DNA of 5,592 bases, from contig JBFWWW010000217.1 of assembly GCA_050245975.1 (NCBI GenBank), forward strand, positions 1 through 5,592, written 5' to 3'. Below, piece after piece: positions 1 through 5,592 of the stretch. A program made the position numbers and the translations under genes. Each line of letters starts with the position of its first letter. The first letter of the stretch is position 1. The notes under the pieces were generated by a model. The model was not told the DNA's origin, ran no database searches, and saw only the letters and a program-made list of their open reading frames with translations. This stretch comes from JBFWWW01 sp050245975. Lineage in GTDB: Bacteria > Pseudomonadota > Alphaproteobacteria > Rhizobiales > Hyphomicrobiaceae.

Positions 1-694
1 CCTCCGCGTCCTGACGACCGGCCGCACCGGTGGCACGCAGCGGCTTTCCCGCATCCAGCCCGACGGATTCTCGCAGCGGCTCGAGATCGTGCACGAGGAC
101 CACACCTACCGCATCCGCTTCGCGCTTCCGGGCATCTACCAGGCCTCCAACGCCCTTATGGCGGCAGGCCTCGCCATCGCCGTCGGCGAGGATGCGCCGG
201 TCGCCATCCGCGCGCTCGAGGTGCTGGATGGCGTGACCGGGCGGCTCGAGATCGTCGGCCGCGCGCGGGGCGGGCTTGCCGTCGTCGATTATGCACACAA
301 GCCGGAGGCGCTGGCGGCCGCGCTCGACGCGCTGCGTCCCTTCGCGTCCGGGCGCCTCATCTGCGTCTTCGGCTGCGGCGGGGACCGCGACCGCGGCAAG
401 CGTCCCATCATGGGCGCCATCGCTGCCGACAAGGCAGATGTCGTCATCGTCACCGACGACAATCCGCGCTCGGAGAGCCCGGCGGCCATTCGCGCCGAAA
501 TTCTGGCAGGCGCACCCGAGGCGCGCGAGATCGGCGATCGCGAGGAGGCGATCCGGGCTGCCATCGCGCTGCTCGGTACGGGCGATGTCGTCCTCATCGC
601 CGGCAAGGGGCACGAGACGGGACAGATCGTCGGCACGACGGTCATTCCGTTTTCCGATCATGACGCCGTCCGGCGTGCGCTGGAGGCGGCCTGA
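1..694 (+). CDS. murE: UDP-MurNAc-tripeptide synthetase MurE, C-terminal half (5' end outside window)
   Basis: Cytoplasmic ATP-dependent ligase that adds the third amino acid to UDP-MurNAc-L-Ala-D-Glu. The reading frame is open from base 2 and gives 230 residues up to TGA at 692-694; full MurE is usually about 480-500 residues, so roughly the first half, with the ATP-binding P-loop, is missing because of the window edge. Visible motifs (residue numbers within the fragment) are YQASNALMAA (46-55) at the end of the central domain, VDYAHKPEAL (95-104), the glycine-rich CVFGCGGDRDRGKRPIMG (121-138), TDDNPR (151-156) and GKGHET (201-206). DNPR is the known signature of enzymes that use meso-diaminopimelate rather than lysine, so a DAP-type, Gram-negative-style wall is predicted. 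An internal in-frame GTG at 89 could be mistaken for a start, but homology continues upstream of it. murF follows after three bases, which suggests one operon. Confidence 0.96.
   Translation, partial: LRVLTTGRTGGTQRLSRIQPDGFSQRLEIVHEDHTYRIRFALPGIYQASNALMAAGLAIAVGEDAPVAIRALEVLDGVTGRLEIVGRARGGLAVVDYAHKPEALAAALDALRPFASGRLICVFGCGGDRDRGKRPIMGAIAADKADVVIVTDDNPRSESPAAIRAEILAGAPEAREIGDREEAIRAAIALLGTGDVVLIAGKGHETGQIVGTTVIPFSDHDAVRRALEAA
682..686 (+). promoter_or_regulatory. Ribosome binding site of murF inside the murE tail
   Basis: GGAGG lies in the last codons of murE, 11 bases before the murF ATG at 698. The spacing is slightly long but usable. Because the site is inside murE and the murE stop is only three bases before the ATG, murF translation is probably coupled to that of murE. 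Confidence 0.55.
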
Positions 695-697
695 GGC

Positions 698-2107
698 ATG
701 AGCGCGCTGTGGACCTGGGACGATCTCGTGCATGCAGCCGGGGCGAGTGCGGACGGAGCTCCGTCGGTTTCCCTCACCGGCTTCTCCATCGACACGCGCA
801 CGCTCGCGCCCGGTGACGTGTTCGTCGCACTGAAGGACGCGCGCGACGGCCACGACTTCGTCAGCGATGCCTTTGCGAAAGGTGCCTCCGCCGCGCTCGT
901 CGCGACGGGCTATGCGCGCAAGCCGGGGGATGGCGCTCTCGTCCGCGTCGATGATCCGCTCGCAGCGCTTGCGCGCATGGGCGCGGCGGCCCGCGCCCGT
1001 GCCCGTGCACGCGTCGTTGCCGTCACCGGCAGCGCGGGCAAGACCGGCACGAAGGAAATGCTGCGCGCCGCCCTGTCCTCCGCCGGCAGGGTGCATGCCT
1101 CGCAGCGCTCCTACAACAATCATTGGGGCGTGCCCCTCACCCTCGCGCTGCTGCCGCCGGACACGGACTTCGCAGTGTTCGAGATCGGCATGAACCATCC
1201 CGGCGAGATCACGCCGCTGTCGCGTCTCGTGCGGCCCGAGATCGCGGTCATCACCAATGTTCTGCCGGTCCACCTCGGCCACTTCGCGAACGAGGAGGCG
1301 ATCGCCGATGCCAAGGCCGAGATTTTCGCGGGCCTGCGGCCGGGCGGTACCGCAATTCTCAATCGCGACAATCGCCACTTCGCTCAGCTTGCCGCGGCGG
1401 CCCGCGCTGCCGGCGCGCACATCTGCTCGTTCGGCACGCAGGACGGCGCCGATGTCCGCGCCGCCTCCATGGCGCCGGATGGCGGCGGCACCACGGTTAC
1501 GCTCGACCGCCCCGGCCGGCCCGTCTTTCGCGTCGGTGCGCCGGGCCTGCATCTGGCCGCCAATGCGCTTGCCGTCGCTGCCGTCATCGACTGCCTCGGT
1601 CTCGACCTCGCCGCGACGCTGGCCCCGCTCGCCGGCGTGACGGCACCGCCCGGCCGCGGCGCGCGCTCGGTGATCGCCTGCGCCGGCGGAGCGTTGCTGC
1701 TGGTCGATGAGAGCTACAACGCCAACCCCGCCTCCATGCGCGCCGCGCTTGCCGGCCTTGCCACCACGCCGCGCGCCGACTTCCCGCGCCGCATCGCGGT
1801 GCTGGGCGACATGCTGGAGCTTGGCCCCGCATCGGCCGACCTGCACCGCGGGCTCGCCGATGCCGTCGCATCGGCAGGCATCGACCTGCTGTTCGCCTGC
1901 GGACCGATGATGCGCGGGTTGTTCGACACGCTTCCCTCCGGCATCCGTGGCGCCTGGCGCGAAACCTCGCGCGACCTTGCGCCCGAGGTCGCCGCCGCGG
2001 TGCGCCCGGGCGATGCCGTCATGGTCAAGGGCTCGCTCGGCACCAACATGGCGCCGGTCGTCGCGGCGCTGAAAGCGCTCGGTGGATCGGGGGCCGCCGC
2101 CGGCTAG
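698..2107 (+). CDS. murF: UDP-MurNAc-tripeptide:D-Ala-D-Ala ligase MurF
   Basis: Cytoplasmic Mur ligase that uses ATP to join D-Ala-D-Ala to UDP-MurNAc-tripeptide, completing the pentapeptide precursor. The protein is 469 residues, normal for the family. An N-terminal UDP-substrate domain (about 1-105) includes SIDTRTLAPGDVFVAL (30-45). The ATPase domain carries the P-loop GSAGKTGTKE (111-120), YNNHWGVPLTLALLP (139-153), FEIGMNHPGEI (161-171) and the TNVLPVHLGHF segment (186-196) with its His. The C-terminal domain carries DESYNANPASM (337-347), VLGDMLELG (368-376) and VMVKGSLGTNMAPVV (441-455). All key motifs are present. The ATG at 698 is chosen because the N-terminal domain begins at once and GGAGG lies upstream. 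An Arg-Ala run (RARARAR, 99-105) precedes the P-loop strand. It sits three bases after murE and is followed by a 58-base spacer before mraY. Confidence 0.97.
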   Translation: MSALWTWDDLVHAAGASADGAPSVSLTGFSIDTRTLAPGDVFVALKDARDGHDFVSDAFAKGASAALVATGYARKPGDGALVRVDDPLAALARMGAAARARARARVVAVTGSAGKTGTKEMLRAALSSAGRVHASQRSYNNHWGVPLTLALLPPDTDFAVFEIGMNHPGEITPLSRLVRPEIAVITNVLPVHLGHFANEEAIADAKAEIFAGLRPGGTAILNRDNRHFAQLAAAARAAGAHICSFGTQDGADVRAASMAPDGGGTTVTLDRPGRPVFRVGAPGLHLAANALAVAAVIDCLGLDLAATLAPLAGVTAPPGRGARSVIACAGGALLLVDESYNANPASMRAALAGLATTPRADFPRRIAVLGDMLELGPASADLHRGLADAVASAGIDLLFACGPMMRGLFDTLPSGIRGAWRETSRDLAPEVAAAVRPGDAVMVKGSLGTNMAPVVAALKALGGSGAAAG

Positions 2108-2138
2108 GCGACAGCACCGGAACGGGATTAGATAAGGG

Positions 2139-2155
2139 CGGGCCGCTCGGGCCCG
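2139..2155 (+). other. GC-only hairpin in the murF-mraY spacer
   Basis: CGGGCC (2139-2144) pairs perfectly with GGCCCG (2150-2155) around a five-base loop, forming a 6-bp stem whose last base is the first G of the mraY ribosome binding site. No T-run follows, so it does not look like an intrinsic terminator. It could tune access of ribosomes to mraY or mark an mRNA end, but in such GC-rich DNA it may be chance. Confidence 0.35.
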
Positions 2156-2160
2156 GAGGA
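2155..2160 (+). promoter_or_regulatory. Strong ribosome binding site of mraY
   Basis: GGAGGA ends five bases before the ATG at 2166 and lies in a purine-rich run reaching the start codon. It fixes the mraY start and suggests efficient independent initiation, unlike the coupled-looking start of the next gene. Confidence 0.8.
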
Positions 2161-2165
2161 GAGGA

Positions 2166-3248
2166 ATGCTCTACGAACTCGTCAACTTCGCCGACCAGAT
2201 CGGGCCGCTCAACGTCTTCCGCTACATCACCTTCCGCACCGGCGGCGCCATCATGACGGCGCTGCTGTTCGTATTCCTCTTCGGTCCCGCGATCATCGAC
2301 CTGTTGCGCGTGAAGCAGGGCAAGGGCCAGCCGATCCGCGAGGACGGCCCGCAAACGCATCTCGCCAAGCGCGGCACGCCGACCATGGGCGGGCTGATGA
2401 TCCTGATGGGCGTCACGGTCTCGACCCTGCTGTGGGCGAACCTGTCGAACGGTTATGTCTGGATCGTCCTTTTCGTCACGCTCGCCTATGGCGCCATCGG
2501 CTACTACGACGACTACCTGAAGGTGACGAAGCGCACGACGGACGGTTTCGGCGGCCGGATCCGCTTCGGGCTCGAGTGCGTCGTCGCCGCGATCGCCACC
2601 TACGCCGTCATCAAGATGGGCCGTCCGGGCTTTTCGGATGCGCTCACCATGCCGTTCTTCAAGACGGCCATCATCCCGCTCGGCATCCTGTTCATCCTCG
2701 TCGGCGTCGTCGTCATTGCCGGTGCCGGCAACTCGGTCAACCTCACGGACGGCCTCGACGGCCTCGCCATCGTGCCGGTGATGATCGCGGCCGCCACCTT
2801 CGGCCTCATCGCCTACCTCGTCGGCAACGCGCGTTTCGCCAACTATCTGCAGATCCACTATGTCTCCGGCGTCGGCGAGCTCGCCATCATCTCCGGTGCG
2901 CTCATCGGCGCCGGCCTCGGCTTCCTGTGGTTCAACGCCCCGCCGGCGATGATCTTCATGGGCGATACGGGTTCGCTCGCTCTCGGCGGCGCGCTTGGCG
3001 CCATCGCGGTCGCCACGAAGCACGAGATCGTGCTCGCCATCGTCGGCGGCCTGTTCGTTCTGGAGACGCTGTCCGTCGTCATCCAGGTCGCTTCGTTCAA
3101 GCTGACGGGCAAGCGCGTCTTTCGAATGGCGCCGCTGCATCACCATTTCGAGCAGAAGGGCTGGAAGGAATCCACCGTCGTCGTCCGCTTCTGGATCATC
3201 TCGGTCGTTCTGGCGCTGGTCGGCCTCGCGACCCTGAAGCTGCGGTGA
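2166..3248 (+). CDS. mraY: Phospho-N-acetylmuramoyl-pentapeptide transferase MraY
   Basis: Integral inner-membrane enzyme that transfers phospho-MurNAc-pentapeptide from UDP to undecaprenyl phosphate, making lipid I, the first membrane step of peptidoglycan synthesis. At 360 residues it has the usual length. Cytoplasmic-side family signatures are all present: QPIREDGPQTHLAKRGTPTMGG (55-76), the Asp pair in GYYDDYLK (112-119), NSVNLTDGLDGLA (189-201), MGDTGSLALGG (265-275) and the histidine cluster in MAPLHHHFE (321-329). D115, D116 and D267 correspond to the conserved catalytic or Mg-binding aspartates of the family. About ten hydrophobic segments are visible (roughly 25-45, 73-92, 97-113, 134-150, 167-187, 200-220, 236-255, 262-283, 288-310, 338-357), matching the known ten-helix fold. 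The start is set by GGAGGA five bases upstream. Its TGA overlaps the GTG start of the following exported-protein gene. Confidence 0.98.
   Translation: MLYELVNFADQIGPLNVFRYITFRTGGAIMTALLFVFLFGPAIIDLLRVKQGKGQPIREDGPQTHLAKRGTPTMGGLMILMGVTVSTLLWANLSNGYVWIVLFVTLAYGAIGYYDDYLKVTKRTTDGFGGRIRFGLECVVAAIATYAVIKMGRPGFSDALTMPFFKTAIIPLGILFILVGVVVIAGAGNSVNLTDGLDGLAIVPVMIAAATFGLIAYLVGNARFANYLQIHYVSGVGELAIISGALIGAGLGFLWFNAPPAMIFMGDTGSLALGGALGAIAVATKHEIVLAIVGGLFVLETLSVVIQVASFKLTGKRVFRMAPLHHHFEQKGWKESTVVVRFWIISVVLALVGLATLKLR
3245..3248 (+). promoter_or_regulatory. GTGA stop/start overlap, likely translational coupling of mraY to the propeller gene
   Basis: The four bases contain both the GTG start of the propeller gene and the TGA stop of mraY. 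Upstream there is only a weak GAAG (3236-3239) and no good Shine-Dalgarno sequence. Termination-reinitiation by ribosomes leaving mraY is therefore the likely way this gene is translated. Confidence 0.6.
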
Positions 3249-4138
3249 GGCGGCTCGCCCGCATCCTGGTCGCGGCGGCCGGTTTGCTGGCGGCCGTGCT
3301 GCCTGCGGCTGCCGACATGCCCGGCCGCAGGCCGTCCTATACCGATCGTACTCCAAGCGACGTTCCCAACGCGGCCGCCATGACGGCGCGCTTCTGGGCG
3401 CCCGGCCTCGACGAGGGGTTCGTCCCCCAGGGCCTGACATTCGTCGATGGCGCCCTCTACGTCGCTGCCTATCGCAGCGACGACCCTGCCCAGGGACGCG
3501 GCCAGTGCCGGCTCTATCGCATCGACCCGCGCACCGGCGCGGTGACGGCGTCGCTCGATCTGCCGGCGTCGTGCGGACACGCCGGCGGCCTCGCGAAGGG
3601 AGCGGCCGGCCATCTCTGGGCCGTCGACACGCGCGTCATGTTCGAGATCGCGCTGGCGCCCGCCGGCAGCGGCCAGGTCGGGCGCGTCGTCCGGACCATC
3701 CGGCTTGCCGGCGACGTCAAGGGGTCGTTTGCCGCCGGAACGCCCGATGCGCTCTGGCTCGGTACCTACAGCAAGGACGCCGGCGCGCGGCTCTACAAGG
3801 TGCCGTTCACCGCGTTGCGCTCCGCCGTCGCGAGCCTCTCGGAGGCGGACGCCTCCCTTTCGATCCCGTTGCCGGACCGTGCCCAGGGCGCGGCCTTCGA
3901 TGCCGCCGGCCACCTGTGGATCACCCGCAGCGGTTCCCGCCTTGGGGAACTAGTGCAGATCGATCCCGGTACCGCGCAGGTCGGCAAGCGGTTCCCCATG
4001 CCGGCCGGCATCGAGGACATCGGTTTCGACGCCGAGGGTGGCCTTTGGGCCGTCAGCGAGGCCGGATCGAAGCGCTGGCTCGGCTGGGAGACCTTCTTTC
4101 CCGTGATTTTCCGGCTAGATATCTCCCGGCTGCGGTGA
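3245..4138 (+). CDS. Exported beta-propeller-like protein of unknown function, inserted between mraY and murD
   Basis: A 297-residue protein that I cannot assign a function. The GTG start overlaps the mraY TGA by three bases (GTGA) and is preferred because it supplies a full signal peptide: basic RRLAR (2-6), hydrophobic ILVAAAGLLAAVL (7-19) and an AAA-D cleavage site after about residue 23. The next in-frame ATG, at 3317 (codon 25), would delete the signal. The mature part holds five similar strand motifs about 43-53 residues apart: QGLTFVDGALYVA (62-74), GGLAKGAAGHLWAVD (114-128), GSFAAGTPDALWLGT (160-174), QGAAFDAAGHLWIT (214-227) and EDIGFDAEGGLWAVS (257-271). These resemble blades of SMP-30/NHL-type propellers. 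The acidic and PNG-type metal-site motifs of gluconolactonases are not evident, so lactonase activity is not claimed. C88 and C110 are the only mature cysteines and could form a disulfide. Periplasmic or secreted location is inferred. Base composition resembles the neighbours, though two rare CTA codons occur. Confidence 0.88.
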   Translation: MRRLARILVAAAGLLAAVLPAAADMPGRRPSYTDRTPSDVPNAAAMTARFWAPGLDEGFVPQGLTFVDGALYVAAYRSDDPAQGRGQCRLYRIDPRTGAVTASLDLPASCGHAGGLAKGAAGHLWAVDTRVMFEIALAPAGSGQVGRVVRTIRLAGDVKGSFAAGTPDALWLGTYSKDAGARLYKVPFTALRSAVASLSEADASLSIPLPDRAQGAAFDAAGHLWITRSGSRLGELVQIDPGTAQVGKRFPMPAGIEDIGFDAEGGLWAVSEAGSKRWLGWETFFPVIFRLDISRLR

Positions 4139-4185
4139 TGCGGCCGCGCCTTGGCCCCGCAGGGAGCTTACAATCCTCGCCATGA
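4138..4185 (+). CDS. Possible 15-codon bridging ORF between the propeller gene and murD
   Basis: An ATG at 4138-4140 shares one base with the propeller-gene TGA (TGATG). Its frame runs for 15 codons (MRPRLGPAGSLQSSP) and ends at TGA 4183-4185, which overlaps the murD ATG (ATGA at 4182-4185). If translated by reinitiation it would carry ribosomes across the spacer to the murD start; the peptide itself need not have a role. There is no clear ribosome binding site of its own, and chance is a real alternative. Confidence 0.25.
   Translation: MRPRLGPAGSLQSSP
4161..4166 (+). promoter_or_regulatory. Candidate, rather distant ribosome binding site of murD
   Basis: AGGGAG is the only purine-rich Shine-Dalgarno-like run before the murD ATG. 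It lies 15 bases upstream, longer than the usual 5-10, so initiation may be weak or partly dependent on ribosomes arriving from upstream. Confidence 0.4.
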
Positions 4186-5588
4186 TTCGCATCACGACCT
4201 TTGCCGGCAAGACCGTCGCGGTATTCGGCCTCGGCCTCTCCGGGCTGGCGAGCTGCCGCGCGCTTGCTGCCGGCGGTGCGCGCGTGCTGGCCTGGGACGA
4301 CAACGGCGCCGGTCGCGAGGCCGCCTCCGCCGCCGGCTTCGAGCCGGTCGATCTCGCGCAGGCGGACTGGTCGTCCATCGCCGCGCTGGTGCTGGCGCCC
4401 GGCGTTCCGCTCACGCATCCGGAGCCGCATTGGGTCGTGCAGAAGGCGCGTGCGGCCGGCGCTGCGATCATCGGCGACATCGAGCTGTTCCTGCGCGAGT
4501 GCGCGGCGTCCGGATCGTCCGTTCCGGTCATCGCCATCACCGGCACCAACGGGAAATCGACCACCACCGCGCTCATCGCCCACCTTCTGGCCGCAGCGGG
4601 CCGTGACGTTCAGATGGGCGGCAACATTGGCCGGGCCATCCTGTCGCTCGACCCGCCCCTACCCGGACGCACCTACGTCATCGAGCTGTCGTCCTTCCAG
4701 ATCGACCTGACGCCCTCGCTCGCGTCCACCGTCGGCGTCATGCTCAATGTCACGCCCGACCATCTCGACCGGCACGGCACGCTTCAGCAATACGCCGCCA
4801 TCAAGGAGCAGGTCGCGGCCACCGCCGACACCGCCGTCATCGGCGTCGACGACGAATTCTCGCGCGCCATGGCCGAGCGTCTTGCACATCAGGGCCGCGA
4901 CGTGCTCGCGGTTTCCGTGCGCGGCTCCGTCCCGCGCGGGGTCGCGGCAGATGGCACCGATCTCCTGTGGTGCGAGGACGGCAAGCGTGTGCCGTTCGCG
5001 TCCATCGCCGGCCTTGCGTCTCTGCGCGGTACGCACAATGCCCAGAACGCGGCCGCCGCGTCGGCGGTCGTCCGCCGTCTCGGCGTTGCCGACGCCGACA
5101 TCCAGCGCGGCCTCGCGTCGTTTCCCGGCCTCGCCCATCGCCTCGAGCAGGTCGGCCGCGTCGGCCGTGTGCTGTTCGTCAACGACAGCAAGGCCACCAA
5201 CGCCGACTCGACGGAAAAGGCGCTCGCCTCCTTCGAGCGCGACATCTTCTGGATACTCGGCGGACTGCAGAAGGAGGGCGGCATTTCCGGTCTGACGTCC
5301 TACTTCCCGCGCATCGCCCGTGCCTATCTCATCGGGGCGGCAAGCGATGCGTTCGCCGCGACGCTCGGGCAGGGCGTGCCCTTCGAGCGTGCCGGCACGC
5401 TCGACAATGCGATCGCCGCCGCCGCACGTGACGCGGCCGGGTCGCAGGGGGCGGAGCCCGTCGTCCTGCTCTCGCCGGCCGGTGCCTCCTACGACCAGTT
5501 CCGCAATGTCGAGGTGCGCGGCGACGCCTTCCGCGCGCTGGTGACGGCACTCCCGGGCTGCGAGCGCCGCGCAAGTGGCCAGCCGTGA
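4182..5588 (+). CDS. murD: UDP-MurNAc-L-alanine:D-glutamate ligase MurD
   Basis: Cytoplasmic ligase that adds D-glutamate to UDP-MurNAc-L-Ala with ATP, the second peptide step of the precursor. The product is 468 residues, somewhat longer than the E. coli enzyme (438) and, as I recall, typical of alphaproteobacteria. The N-terminal Rossmann-like domain opens with VAVFGLGLSGLA (12-23), the UDP-binding signature. The central domain has the P-loop TGTNGKSTTTALIAHLL (120-136), GGNIG (146-150), ELSSFQ (168-173), NVTPDHLDRHGT (189-200) and YAAIKEQ (204-210), where K208 matches the lysine carbamylated in E. coli MurD (K198). GTHNAQNAAAA (283-293) is the adenine-side motif. The C-terminal domain shows VNDSKATNADST (333-344), ILGGLQKEGG (358-367) and LLSPAGASYDQFRNVEVRG (429-447). 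The ATG at 4182 is right because the Rossmann strand starts 12 residues later. The gene follows the propeller gene by 43 bases and its stop is four bases from the window end. Confidence 0.97.
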   Translation: MIRITTFAGKTVAVFGLGLSGLASCRALAAGGARVLAWDDNGAGREAASAAGFEPVDLAQADWSSIAALVLAPGVPLTHPEPHWVVQKARAAGAAIIGDIELFLRECAASGSSVPVIAITGTNGKSTTTALIAHLLAAAGRDVQMGGNIGRAILSLDPPLPGRTYVIELSSFQIDLTPSLASTVGVMLNVTPDHLDRHGTLQQYAAIKEQVAATADTAVIGVDDEFSRAMAERLAHQGRDVLAVSVRGSVPRGVAADGTDLLWCEDGKRVPFASIAGLASLRGTHNAQNAAAASAVVRRLGVADADIQRGLASFPGLAHRLEQVGRVGRVLFVNDSKATNADSTEKALASFERDIFWILGGLQKEGGISGLTSYFPRIARAYLIGAASDAFAATLGQGVPFERAGTLDNAIAAAARDAAGSQGAEPVVLLSPAGASYDQFRNVEVRGDAFRALVTALPGCERRASGQP

Positions 5589-5592
5589 GACT

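Noticed and set aside
2106..2135. Possible promoter before mraY with TAGATA as a -10-like element
   Set aside because: No TTGACA-like -35 lies about 17 bases upstream, and the genes around it are closely packed on one strand. It is noted only as an AT-rich patch.
2432..3244. Upstream in-frame extension of the propeller gene inside mraY
   Set aside because: The frame stays open for 813 bases before the GTG, but its translation is an Arg/His/Pro-rich shadow of mraY. The signal peptide begins exactly at the GTG of 3245, which gives a natural start.
3245..3316. Twin-arginine (Tat) export signal on the propeller protein
   Set aside because: An RR pair is present at residues 2-3, but the following residues (LAR) do not fit the Tat consensus with its hydrophobic FL positions. 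An ordinary Sec signal is the simpler reading.
2025..3440. A 471-codon open frame on the minus strand, opposite all of mraY
   Set aside because: It is rich in Asp, Glu and Arg with no recognisable domain, as expected for the reverse of a GC-rich coding frame with few stops. mraY on the + strand is certain, and the antisense frame also runs through parts of murF and the propeller gene without regard to gene boundaries.
3140..3913. Minus-strand open frame of 257 codons opposite the propeller gene
   Set aside because: It has Arg/Gly-rich shadow composition, no motif and no supported start site. The + strand gene has a signal peptide and repeat structure.
4111..4130. AGATATCT palindrome flanked by CCGG on both sides near the end of the propeller gene
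   Set aside because: The flanks are out of register by one base, and the sequence is fully explained by codons for FRLDISRL. No operator or integration site can be argued from it.
3245..4138. Recent horizontal acquisition of the propeller gene
   Set aside because: There are no flanking repeats, transposase remnants or tRNA, the GC-rich composition matches its neighbours by eye, and its start is interlocked with the mraY stop. Two CTA codons are too little evidence.
4151..4174. Possible promoter before murD with TACAAT resembling a -10 box
   Set aside because: The only TTG-type partner (TTGGCC at 4151) is 12 bases away, too close for a normal sigma-70 promoter, and nothing suitable is found at 17 bases.

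Overview
The window is a stretch of a bacterial division and cell wall (dcw) cluster, read entirely on the + strand. It is strongly GC-rich throughout. The mur proteins look alphaproteobacterial, probably Hyphomicrobiales (rhizobial order). That placement rests on recalled family resemblance and gene order, not on a computed tree.

Layout: the C-terminal half of murE (1-694; the 5' half lies outside the window), murF (698-2107), a 58-base spacer with a GC hairpin and a strong ribosome binding site, mraY (2166-3248), an unnamed gene for an exported beta-propeller-like protein (3245-4138), a 43-base spacer, and murD (4182-5588). Only four bases follow murD. The order murE-murF-mraY-murD is the classical dcw order, so ftsI upstream and ftsW downstream are expected but not visible.

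The four recognised genes make successive or neighbouring steps of peptidoglycan precursor synthesis. MurD adds D-Glu to UDP-MurNAc-L-Ala. MurE adds the third residue, predicted to be meso-diaminopimelate from its DNPR motif. MurF adds D-Ala-D-Ala. MraY moves the finished phospho-MurNAc-pentapeptide onto undecaprenyl phosphate to give lipid I. All carry their expected catalytic motifs and look intact, apart from the window cut in murE.

The unusual element is the gene between mraY and murD. It starts with GTG overlapping the mraY stop (GTGA), encodes a 297-residue protein with a clear N-terminal export signal, and contains five spaced repeats of a propeller-blade strand motif. It is not part of the textbook dcw set. 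A possible 15-codon ORF exactly bridges its stop codon and the murD start codon. No mobile element, CRISPR array, tRNA, rRNA or convincing terminator was seen. Apart from this insertion the region is ordinary core-genome sequence.
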